Below are positions 1 to 6,202 of a stretch of 11,388 bases of DNA, in pieces. Under the pieces are notes generated by a model. That model had not been told where the DNA came from. It made no database searches and worked only from the letters and a program-made list of their open reading frames with translations. A program made the position numbers and the translations under genes. The stretch spans positions 1 through 11,388 of the forward strand of contig JBCCYN010000150.1 of NCBI GenBank assembly GCA_039189655.1. Reading direction: 5' to 3'. The stretch comes from Acuticoccus sp039189655. GTDB taxonomy: Bacteria; Pseudomonadota; Alphaproteobacteria; Rhizobiales; Amorphaceae. Position 1 is the stretch's first letter; each line of letters starts with the position of its first letter.

Positions 1-1
1 A

Positions 2-142
2 ACCGCGGTCGAGGAGAAGGCCCCTGATCTGACAGACCGTTGCGGTGCGATGTCTCACCAACCGTTGCCGCGCGCGGCGGAGCGCCTGAATATCCTGTTG
101 CTCTGCAGTCCTCTTCGGCACCAGCGGAATGTGCGGTTGGGC
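2..142 (-). pseudogene. IS110-family transposase, internal fragment cut by window edge
   Basis: Read on the minus strand from about 142 down to 2, an open frame gives a peptide containing LVPKRTAEQQDIQALRRAR followed by QRLVRHRTATVCQIRGLLLD. This matches the conserved stretch that links the catalytic domain and the Tnp_20 domain in IS110/IS1111 transposases, whose consensus reads roughly FVPVKT.EQQD.QALHR.R and LV..RTAL..Q.RGLL.E. Upstream of about 142 the frame stays open but the resemblance to the catalytic half disappears, so the N-terminal part seems lost or replaced. The C-terminal half would lie outside the window to the left. It is either a truncated remnant or the broken end of an element, and no terminal sequence can be defined here. 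Confidence 0.72.
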
Positions 143-178
143 CGAGCCCAAAGTACTGCGTGTGGTGCAGTGCCCGAA

Positions 179-195
179 TGTCGGCTTAGCTGACA
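179..195. other. Near-perfect inverted repeat upstream of the oxidoreductase
   Basis: TGTCGGC and GCTGACA flank a 3-nt TTA centre, with one mismatch between the arms that is a G-U pair in RNA. It lies about 30 nt before the chosen start of the flavin oxidoreductase and about 35 nt from the recognisable IS110 fragment. It could be an operator for the oxidoreductase gene or a leftover subterminal repeat of an insertion element. Nothing in the sequence decides between these. Confidence 0.35.
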
Positions 196-225
196 CTTGC
201 TGTGGAAACGGCTATTGATCGGTTT

Positions 226-1425
226 ATGAACAGTCGCGATATACCGCCATTAGCTCAGCCGTTAGAATTGCCATGCGGGGTTGTTCTTAAGAACCGCATC
301 GCAAAGTCCGCCATGTCCGACTCACTCGGCGACGGACGCGGAAATCCGACAGATGCTCAGGTTCGATTGTATGAACGGTGGGCGGAGGGTGGGTTGGCGC
401 TGTCTATCATTGGTGAGGTGCATGGGACGCCAAACTTCGCTGAAAAGCCCGGAAACCTCGTTTTGCGTTCAGACTCCGATCTGAAACGGTTCGTAGCTCT
501 GGCCCGTGCAGGGGCAACCAGCAATGCAAAGTTGTGGCTGCAACTAGGTCATGCGGGTGCTATGGCGGATCTTCCAATCAGCACACCCAAGGGGCCAAGT
601 GCGATCGACATCCCAGGATTAAAATGTCGAGAGATGTCACTAGTCGAAGTGCAAGATCTGCCGGCCGAGTTTGCGCAAACTGCTGCGCTCGCGCAGAAAG
701 TCGGATTTGGAGGTGTCGAAATTCATGCCGCGCACGGGTTCCTGCTCAGCCAATTTCTATCACCTTTGTTCAACAAACGAACCGATGCGTACGGCGGCTC
801 CTTGGGAAACCGAACACGTCTGTTGTTCGATGTCGTCGCATGCGTGCGGGAAGCTGTCGGACCAGAATTCCCAGTAGGCATAAAACTAAACGCAACCGAC
901 CAATTGGAGGGTGGTTTCCAACAAGACGAGGCGCTGGATGTTATCGCCGCTCTCGACGGAACAGGTATCGATCTGATCGACATCAGCGGCGGCACGTATT
1001 TTCCTGGCGCTACGTCTTCCTCTGATCGATCAGGCTCAGGACCATATTTCTTAGACTTTGCAGAACGTGCGAGGGCAAAAACGACCAAACCCCTGATGGT
1101 CACCGGCGGGTTTAAAACGCTGCAGCAGGCTGAAAGTGCCGTCCGAGATGGCAAAGCTGATGTCATCGGTCTTGCCCGCACGCTTGTTATTGATCCTGAC
1201 CTTCCCAAAAAGTGGGTATCGAGCAACGATGAAAATCCGCAATTTCCCCGTCTTAACGATCCGCCGGAAGGTGGCGTTACTGCGTGGTTCACGATGCAAA
1301 TCACAAGGATTGCCAACGGAGAGCCCCCGCTAGTGGCCTCCGACCTTGGCCATGCGATTACAGTCTATGAGGAGCGCGATGAGAAGCGCTACGCGTCTTG
1401 GAACAGTCATTTTCATCCGGGGTGA
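226..1425 (+). CDS. NADH:flavin oxidoreductase, Old Yellow Enzyme family
   Basis: This is a 399-residue TIM-barrel flavoprotein of the Old Yellow Enzyme family, expected to bind FMN and use NAD(P)H to reduce an activated alkene or similar substrate in the cytoplasm. Numbered from the chosen ATG, the N-terminal LKNRIAKSAM region (about 21-30), LQLGHAG (about 106-112) and the family signature VEIHAAHGFLLSQFLSP (about 164-180) are all present. The signature carries the substrate-binding pair His167 and His170. It is followed by NKRTDAYGGSLGNR and, late in the barrel, the flavin-phosphate region VTGGF and GLARTLVIDPD. The length fits the single-domain class; the iron-sulphur and second-flavin domains of 2,4-dienoyl-CoA reductases are absent. 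The frame also opens at GTG 202, eight codons upstream. Neither start has a convincing ribosome-binding site, so ATG 226 is preferred only on codon grounds. Transposase fragments lie on both sides. Its substrate, and any link to the downstream unit, are unknown. Confidence 0.9.
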   Translation: MNSRDIPPLAQPLELPCGVVLKNRIAKSAMSDSLGDGRGNPTDAQVRLYERWAEGGLALSIIGEVHGTPNFAEKPGNLVLRSDSDLKRFVALARAGATSNAKLWLQLGHAGAMADLPISTPKGPSAIDIPGLKCREMSLVEVQDLPAEFAQTAALAQKVGFGGVEIHAAHGFLLSQFLSPLFNKRTDAYGGSLGNRTRLLFDVVACVREAVGPEFPVGIKLNATDQLEGGFQQDEALDVIAALDGTGIDLIDISGGTYFPGATSSSDRSGSGPYFLDFAERARAKTTKPLMVTGGFKTLQQAESAVRDGKADVIGLARTLVIDPDLPKKWVSSNDENPQFPRLNDPPEGGVTAWFTMQITRIANGEPPLVASDLGHAITVYEERDEKRYASWNSHFHPG

Positions 1426-1430
1426 TGAAA
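1411..1430 (+). other. AT-rich hairpin overlapping the oxidoreductase stop codon
   Basis: TTTCATC and GATGAAA form a perfect 7-bp stem around a 6-nt CGGGGT loop that includes the start of the TGA stop. The stem is weak and no T tract follows, so a role as terminator is only possible. Confidence 0.25.
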
Positions 1431-1600
1431 TAATTCTCTCGGAGAGCGGCCACTGATTTCGTCGCATCAAAATGGCGCTTCGTCCGCACTGCGGTCCTTC
1501 GTGCAGTCCGCAACGAATTCATACTTTCCGCCCAAATTCGTCATTTGGCCGGCCATGGCGAAGGTTCGCTTCATGGCGGCGAACGGCCGCTTCCCGAAAC
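1431..1600. other. Gene-free stretch, probable degraded insertion-element DNA
   Basis: Several frames stay open, but none gives a peptide I recognise and none has a ribosome-binding site. It leads directly into the decayed IS3-type transposase fragment and may be its eroded upstream part. The stretch after that fragment (1799-1883) also shows no gene or clear signal. Confidence 0.4.
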
Positions 1601-1798
1601 CACATCTTCGGTCACGTGCCGCCGGAAGACGGCGGATGCGGGCGCATGAACACTCGGTCCATGGACGAGTTGCTCAACGAAGAGACCATCGGCTCATTCC
1701 AAGGGGCCAAGATAGTGATCGGGAATTCGCGGAGGTTCTATGACGCGAAGCGGTCAAGAGGCACCATTGAAGCTCCAATTCTGCGCCTAAGTAATTGA
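1601..1798 (+). pseudogene. IS3-family OrfB transposase, decayed C-terminal fragment
   Basis: The frame ending with TGA at 1796-1798 encodes PPEDGGCGRMNTRSMDELLN, then a segment with AKIVIGNSRRFYDAKRSRG. This aligns by eye with the end of the IS3 OrfB DDE domain, where the usual text is SPWENGYCE.FN.KLRDELLNGE followed by EAQIVIE.WRR.YN..RPH.SLG. The Glu of PWENG, here PPEDG, is close to the family's third catalytic acidic position. The aromatic and Trp residues of the consensus are replaced, and the usual PHSSLG..PPAPE ending is lost, so this is a diverged relic with no active site. It separates the oxidoreductase gene from the lyase gene. No terminal inverted repeats were identified. It differs in type from the fragment at the right end of the window. 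Confidence 0.65.
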
Positions 1799-1883
1799 TT
1801 TACTGAGCTTTTACCAGTTGTGCGGCAAAATTCAACTTGGGCGACACCGATAGCGCCAAACATGCCGTTTGCAGGGCGCTCTC

Positions 1884-1901
1884 GACGCTAGGCGTAGCGT
1901 C
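1884..1901 (-). terminator. Hairpin at the lyase stop codon, possible terminator
   Basis: GACGCTA and TAGCGTC make a perfect 7-bp stem around a 4-nt loop, spanning the TAG stop of the minus-strand lyase gene. No clear U tract follows on the minus strand, so it may be a transcript 3'-end stabiliser or a factor-dependent terminator rather than a classical intrinsic one. Confidence 0.45.
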
Positions 1902-2757
1902 GCTCCATAGCGTCATAGTACGCTTTGTCCACCACGCCTTGCCGGACTTCGAAGCCGGCAACCGGACCATTTTCGTCCATTCGACCGTCGACCTTCAACA
2001 TCGAAAGCGCGTCGTGCATTCCTTTCAGAGCACCTTGGAGGGCGACATTGGCGTAGAGAACCAAGCCAAATCCCATCGCGTTCAGGTCATCGAAATCGAT
2101 GATTGGGGTCTTGCCGCCGACGACCAGATTGATGAGTTGGGGCGTGTCCACAAGCCGCTGCGGAATGGCGCGGATCTGGTCCAGCGTCTGCGGCGCCTCG
2201 ACGAAGGTAACGTCGGCTCCGTCTTCGATAAATGCGTGGGCGCGCTCGATAGCAGCATCAAACCCTTGTGTGGCACACGCATCGGTGCGGGCAACGATCA
2301 GGAAGTTCGGGTCCTGACGCGCGTCGGCGGCCGCCTTGATCCGACTGCGCGCCTCCACGAGATCGACGACGTCCTTTCCAGAAAAGTGCCCGCACCGCTT
2401 GGGGTTTACTTGATCTTCCAGTTGGATGGCACTGGCGCCGGCGCCTTCCAGCATACGCACCGTGTGGTGCACGTTGAGCGCGTTGCCGAACCCGGTATCG
2501 GCATCGACGACGATGGGAAGGTCGGTGACATTGCGAATGGTGGCCGTGTGCTGGGCGATCTCCGGAAGCGAGACGAACCCGAGATCGGGCATCCCCAGAT
2601 AGGTATTGGTGAGGCCAGCACCTGAGATGTAGACCGCTTCGAACCCCAGCTGATCGATCACGCGAGCTGCCAATGCATTGGCAGCACCCGGCATCAGGAC
2701 CGCACCGCCGTTAGCCAGACGTGCGCGAAACGCCTTGTTGATCTCGTGGTTCATCAT
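1888..2757 (-). CDS. Isocitrate lyase/PEP mutase superfamily C-C lyase (2-methylisocitrate or alkylmalate lyase-like)
   Basis: This 289-residue alpha/beta-barrel enzyme belongs to the isocitrate lyase/phosphoenolpyruvate mutase superfamily. Visible features are SGAGLTNTYLGMPDLGF (about 45-61), the Mg-binding VDADTGFGN (84-92), LEDQ (113-116), the lyase loop PKRCGHF (119-125) with Cys122 as the likely catalytic acid/base, ARTDA (156-160), VEAP (186-189) and VVGGKTP (212-218). The KRCGH loop points to carbon-carbon cleavage rather than phosphonate chemistry. The VVGGKTP segment is closer to 2,3-dimethylmalate lyase or oxaloacetate-acting relatives than to E. coli PrpB, which has a different loop (EFGATP) there. 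Likely reactions give pyruvate, glyoxylate or oxaloacetate plus a second acid. GAGGGA stands 7 nt before the first of two adjacent ATG codons, which sets the start; an ATG five codons further up has no such site. The gene follows iclR on the same strand after 104 nt. It may supply the cleavage step for the divergent aconitase/isomerase pathway. Confidence 0.9.
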   Translation of the reverse strand: MMNHEINKAFRARLANGGAVLMPGAANALAARVIDQLGFEAVYISGAGLTNTYLGMPDLGFVSLPEIAQHTATIRNVTDLPIVVDADTGFGNALNVHHTVRMLEGAGASAIQLEDQVNPKRCGHFSGKDVVDLVEARSRIKAAADARQDPNFLIVARTDACATQGFDAAIERAHAFIEDGADVTFVEAPQTLDQIRAIPQRLVDTPQLINLVVGGKTPIIDFDDLNAMGFGLVLYANVALQGALKGMHDALSMLKVDGRMDENGPVAGFEVRQGVVDKAYYDAMERRYA

Positions 2758-2764
2758 CGGTGCG

Positions 2765-2770
2765 TCCCTC
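2765..2770 (-). promoter_or_regulatory. Ribosome-binding site deciding the lyase start
   Basis: GAGGGA on the minus strand lies 7 nt before ATG 2757. It partly overlaps an upstream in-frame ATG (2772), which argues against that ATG as the start. Confidence 0.6.
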
Positions 2771-2861
2771 ATATCTCGTCGCCAAGAATTTGCACCTATT
2801 GACGACAGCGAAGGCTGGCAAGCGAAACGCCATGTCGTTCTATCTGATGAAATTCGCGGCA

Positions 2862-3533
2862 CTACTCCGTAGTCATACTCCGCGCGAGACGTTCGAGCAG
2901 CGGGATGGCGTTGGCGCGTGCATCCTCGTCAAATCGCATCGCTAAGCCGGAGACGGTCAGCGCCCCCACAAGCTCTCCGGCACGATCAAACACCGGTGTC
3001 GAGATAGACGAAATGTTGGGGTTGGTCTGCCCCACCGAACTTGCCGTTCCGTTGTTGTTAAACGCGGTGAGGTCACCGACGTCTTCACCTGAGAAACGCC
3101 GCAGGACGAGCCCCGAAGCTCCGGTGGACAACCGAAGGCGCATTCCTTCATCCACGTGGAAGCGAAGAAGGTTGGGAGAATTTTCCCTGTATAAACAGAC
3201 GCGCTCTTGACCTGCACGGACATAAAAGGACGCCGTTTCCCCAGTAGCCTCTGCAAGGATTTTTAGCGAGGGTGCCACTTGTTCCCGCCGCGTGAAGCCG
3301 CGCCGGAAGATCAATCCGAGACGCCAAACGCTGGGACCGACGGAAAATCGCCCATCCTCATCGCGTTGGATGAAGCCGTAGATCGCCATCGAATTGGTGA
3401 GGCGCAGAATTGTACTCTTGTGGAGGCCCGTTTCCTCGGCCAATTCAGCCAGGGACATGGCTGGTTTTTGCGTCGAGAACGCGCTCAGGATCGCCATCGC
3501 GCGTTCCACGGACTCGGTGCGGTTGGTGGCCAT
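2862..3533 (-). CDS. IclR-family transcriptional regulator, compact effector domain
   Basis: This is a 223-residue DNA-binding regulator. The N-terminal winged helix-turn-helix spans about residues 5-72, with SLAELAEETGLHKSTILRL (about 27-45) as the recognition part and GRFSVGPSVWRLG as the wing. The effector-binding domain follows (about 85-220), with LRFHVDEGMRLRLSTGASG and SISTPVFDRAGELVGALTVSG. Between these two blocks the linker is only about 35 residues, clearly shorter than in typical IclR proteins of about 250 residues. This looks like a natural compact subfamily, not a frameshift, because the frame is clean and both blocks are intact. The frame runs open far upstream into the aconitase gene, but ATG 3533 begins the usual MATNRTESVERAMAIL-type N-terminus. 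Placed divergently from the aconitase operon and upstream of the lyase, it probably controls both in response to the transported acid or an intermediate. Confidence 0.93.
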   Translation of the reverse strand: MATNRTESVERAMAILSAFSTQKPAMSLAELAEETGLHKSTILRLTNSMAIYGFIQRDEDGRFSVGPSVWRLGLIFRRGFTRREQVAPSLKILAEATGETASFYVRAGQERVCLYRENSPNLLRFHVDEGMRLRLSTGASGLVLRRFSGEDVGDLTAFNNNGTASSVGQTNPNISSISTPVFDRAGELVGALTVSGLAMRFDEDARANAIPLLERLARSMTTE

Positions 3534-3590
3534 CTGCGTTCTACCTGACGAAACGGCTCTCCACCCAACTTGTCCTAAGCTCCATCTGCT

Positions 3591-3603
3591 GTCTAGCCTA
3601 GAC
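3591..3603. promoter_or_regulatory. Perfect palindrome, candidate IclR operator
   Basis: GTCTAG and CTAGAC are separated by one base. The site lies 7 nt before the aconitase ribosome-binding site and in the divergent region next to iclR. IclR regulators commonly bind short palindromes in such places. A TGC/GCA pair flanks the arms with a one-base offset. That the local IclR protein binds here is inference. Confidence 0.6.
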
Positions 3604-3610
3604 GCAGTTG

Positions 3611-3616
3611 AGGAGG
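3611..3616 (+). promoter_or_regulatory. Strong ribosome-binding site for the aconitase gene
   Basis: AGGAGG sits 6 nt before GTG 3623. This fixes the start there and excludes the in-frame TTG at 3608, which lies before the site. Confidence 0.85.
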
Positions 3617-3622
3617 CTTTCT

Positions 3623-6202
3623 GTGCGCTATTTCGACATCGCAGGATCAGGTTATCGCGGCGTTGATTACTGCAGCATCCTTGGTGAGGGATACAAATCC
3701 CTCCCCTTTTCACTGAGGGTGCTCGCCGAAAACTCCAACCGCCACTCAGATGGCGGTGCGGCGGCGTTGGCCGTGCTGGCCCGTGAAGGTGCAGCGGTTC
3801 CGTTTCGCCCCGCACGTCTGCTACTTCACGACATGCTCGGTATCCCGGCCCTCGTCGACATCATGGCCATGCGCAATCAGCTTGATCGGTATGGTGCCGA
3901 TCCGAGCAAACTCGACATGAGCCTGCCGGTGGACCTCGTCATCGACCATTCCATGTCGATCAACCATTGGGCCGACAAGTTCGCGCTGACCAAGAACATG
4001 GATCGCGAGTTTGAGGTTAATCGGGAACGCTTTGCGTTTCTGAAGGCGTGCGCAGCACGGTTCCCGCGGCTGCGTGTCATCCCACCCGGCGGCGGGATCT
4101 GCCACCAGGTGAACCTGGAGTATTTGGGCAAAACCGTTTTACCATCGGAGGACGAACCTGGGGTCCTGATCCCGGACTCTTGCCTAGGCACAGACAGCCA
4201 TACGCCCATGATCAACGCGTTGGGGATAGCCGGCTGGGGCATCGGCGGCCTTGAGGCAGAGGGATTGCTCTTCGGCGAAACCACGCCAGTCAATGTGCCC
4301 CGTGTCATCGGCCTCGAAGTCACCGGTACACCTTCCGACCGCATCACTGCGACCGATATAGCGCTGGTCATCGCGGAGCGGTTGCGGGCAATCGGCGTGG
4401 TGGACACGTTCGTAGAACTATTCGGCAGTGGTTATGAAACGCTCAGCGTTCCAGACCGTGCAACCATCGCCAATATGGCACCCGAATACGGTTCAACGAT
4501 GGTGTTCTGTCCGGTTGATGCGCGCACCATAGACTATCTGCGTCTCACCGGCAGAGGCGAGTTCGTCGACCGTACAGAAGCCTACTGCCGGGCTCAGAAC
4601 CTGTGGGCCGAAGGTGTCGATCCGTCGGTGGAGTACGACGAGGTTGTTGAAATCAACCTGGCGCAAGTGGGGCGCTCTGTGTCGGGTCCTGCCCGGCCCG
4701 AACAGCGGATCGACCTTGCCCAAGCAACCAACCAACTTAAACTGAAGGATGAGACCGAGCGCCGCGTGCCGGTGGAAGGCATGGACTACGATATTGGCGA
4801 CGGCGACGTCATCATCGCAGCGATCACCAGCTGCACCAACACCGCAAATCCGCGCAACATGGTTACGGCAGGTCTCGTTGCGCGCAACGCAGTGGCACGG
4901 GGCCTCACCGTGAAGCCGCACGTGAAAACCTCGCTAGCACCCGGGTCCCGGGTGGTGGCACGTTATCTAGCGCAAAGCGGTCTTCAGAGCGCTCTTGATG
5001 CATTGGGATTTGAGGTTGCAGCGTTCTCCTGTTCAACCTGCAACGGAATGTCGGGTCCCCTTCATCCCGCCCATGAGGCGGCCATCAAAGCAAACGAAGT
5101 ACAAGGAATTGCGGTGCTTTCAGGCAACCGCAACTTCGCCGGACGGATTCATCCGCTCGCCTCGCGCAACATGATTGCCTCTCCACCAGTGGTGGTGGCG
5201 TATGCGCTGTTGGGCACAATCCTGAAAGACATCACGTCTGAACCACTGGGCTCGGATCGAAACGGTTCTCCGGTGTTTTTGTCTGACCTGTGGCCATCTG
5301 CGGAAGAGGTGACGCGCATCGTCGAAGCGCATGTGACACCAGATGAGTTCCGCACCAATTACGCGCAAATCGACGATGTGAATGACAGCTGGACAGCTTT
5401 GGAGGTTGGGAGTGGAACCTACGACTGGGTTCCGTCGACGTATGTCTCGTTCCCGCCGTTTGTGAAATGTATCGAACCGGAGAGCGACCACAATGAACCG
5501 CTCAAGGGGCTTCGACCGCTGGTTATCCTCGGTGACAGCATCACCACGGACCATATCTCGCCATCAGGTATCATAACGCCAGAGTCGGAAGCCGGGCAGT
5601 ACCTGATTGCGAATGGGATCGAGCCCCGCGACTTCAACTCATTCGGTACGCGTCGCGGTTGTTCGGAGGTCGTGATCCGCTCCGCCTACGCCAACTATCG
5701 CCTGCAAAACGAGATGACGCCCGACAAGGAAGGTTCGTGGACACGCGTAGAACCGGAGGGTGAGATCACAACCATTTTCAATGCCATCGAGACCTACCAG
5801 GCGCGGGGCCAGAAGCTGGTGGTGATCGGCGGTAAGGAGTATGGTTGCGGCTCATCACGTGACACGGCGGCAAAAGCACCCTGGCTTGCCGGCATTCGAG
5901 CGGTGATTGCGGAGAGCTTTGAGCGCATCCACAGGTCCAACCTCGTCAATATGGGCATCGCCCCACTTTGCTTTCCACCCGGCGTTACCCGCAAGACGCT
6001 GAACCTTGATGGCACCGAGACCTACGACATCGACCTCAGCGATGATCTGAGTGAAGCAACGCTCACGATTAACCACTGCGACGGCAGCACGCACACAACC
6101 CCGCTGAAATTGCGGCTCTACAACGATGGCGAGCGCGCCACCTTCGCGCAGGGCGGACTGCTGGCGCGCGCTTTCCGCGGCTTCATAAAGGAGGCCGCGT
6201 AG
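3623..6202 (+). CDS. acnD: AcnD-type aconitase (2-methylcitrate dehydratase-like)
   Basis: This 859-residue iron-sulphur hydro-lyase of the aconitase superfamily has a single-chain AcnA/AcnD layout. The three [4Fe-4S] cysteine ligands are present: Cys404 in ITSCTNT, and Cys470 and Cys473 in FSCSTCNGMSG. Substrate-site segments include DSHTP (191-195), GDSITTDHISP (637-647), FGTRRG and the swivel-domain KEYGCGSSRD (about 738-747) with its Ser and Arg. The CNGMSG context and SGNRNFAGRIHP resemble AcnD, the 2-methylcitrate dehydratase that works with PrpF, more than housekeeping AcnA, which has CIGNSG. The length also fits AcnD. The usual Trp of GSSRDWAAK is Thr here, which may affect specificity. 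The stop overlaps the next gene's GTG by one base (TAGTG), so the isomerase is probably translationally coupled. It likely hydrates or dehydrates a C6-C7 tricarboxylate; 2-methylcitrate, aconitate/isocitrate or an analogue are all possible. Confidence 0.92.
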   Translation: MRYFDIAGSGYRGVDYCSILGEGYKSLPFSLRVLAENSNRHSDGGAAALAVLAREGAAVPFRPARLLLHDMLGIPALVDIMAMRNQLDRYGADPSKLDMSLPVDLVIDHSMSINHWADKFALTKNMDREFEVNRERFAFLKACAARFPRLRVIPPGGGICHQVNLEYLGKTVLPSEDEPGVLIPDSCLGTDSHTPMINALGIAGWGIGGLEAEGLLFGETTPVNVPRVIGLEVTGTPSDRITATDIALVIAERLRAIGVVDTFVELFGSGYETLSVPDRATIANMAPEYGSTMVFCPVDARTIDYLRLTGRGEFVDRTEAYCRAQNLWAEGVDPSVEYDEVVEINLAQVGRSVSGPARPEQRIDLAQATNQLKLKDETERRVPVEGMDYDIGDGDVIIAAITSCTNTANPRNMVTAGLVARNAVARGLTVKPHVKTSLAPGSRVVARYLAQSGLQSALDALGFEVAAFSCSTCNGMSGPLHPAHEAAIKANEVQGIAVLSGNRNFAGRIHPLASRNMIASPPVVVAYALLGTILKDITSEPLGSDRNGSPVFLSDLWPSAEEVTRIVEAHVTPDEFRTNYAQIDDVNDSWTALEVGSGTYDWVPSTYVSFPPFVKCIEPESDHNEPLKGLRPLVILGDSITTDHISPSGIITPESEAGQYLIANGIEPRDFNSFGTRRGCSEVVIRSAYANYRLQNEMTPDKEGSWTRVEPEGEITTIFNAIETYQARGQKLVVIGGKEYGCGSSRDTAAKAPWLAGIRAVIAESFERIHRSNLVNMGIAPLCFPPGVTRKTLNLDGTETYDIDLSDDLSEATLTINHCDGSTHTTPLKLRLYNDGERATFAQGGLLARAFRGFIKEAA

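Larger units (their letters stand above)
3534..3622. promoter_or_regulatory. Divergent promoter region between iclR and the aconitase operon
   Basis: These 89 nt must carry the start signals for both directions. TTGTCC at 3570-3575 is a possible -35 element for the plus-strand operon. A matching -10 would fall around 3594-3599, inside the palindrome at 3591-3603, but its sequence is poor, so the promoter assignment is tentative. No clear promoter for iclR was recognised by eye. Confidence 0.5.

Noticed and set aside
723..1316. Minus-strand open frame of about 197 codons within the oxidoreductase gene
   Set aside because: It is a shadow of a gene with intact family motifs; its translation has no recognisable domain.
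1472..1600. Upstream part of the frame that ends in the IS3 fragment, taken as a small gene
   Set aside because: The peptide is rich in Arg, Ser and His without known motifs. There is no ribosome-binding site, and only the later part resembles a transposase.
1837..2625. Long plus-strand open frame of about 262 codons opposite the lyase gene
   Set aside because: It is antisense to a clearly recognised enzyme, has no family motifs and no ribosome-binding site, and is explained by codon bias of the opposite gene.
3608..3622. TTG 3608 as start of the aconitase gene
   Set aside because: The strong AGGAGG lies after it and is correctly spaced for GTG 3623, where the protein also begins in register with the family.
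3534..3815. N-terminal extension of the IclR frame upstream of 3533
   Set aside because: The frame runs antisense into the aconitase gene and the extra residues resemble no IclR N-terminus. ATG 3533 gives the typical start.
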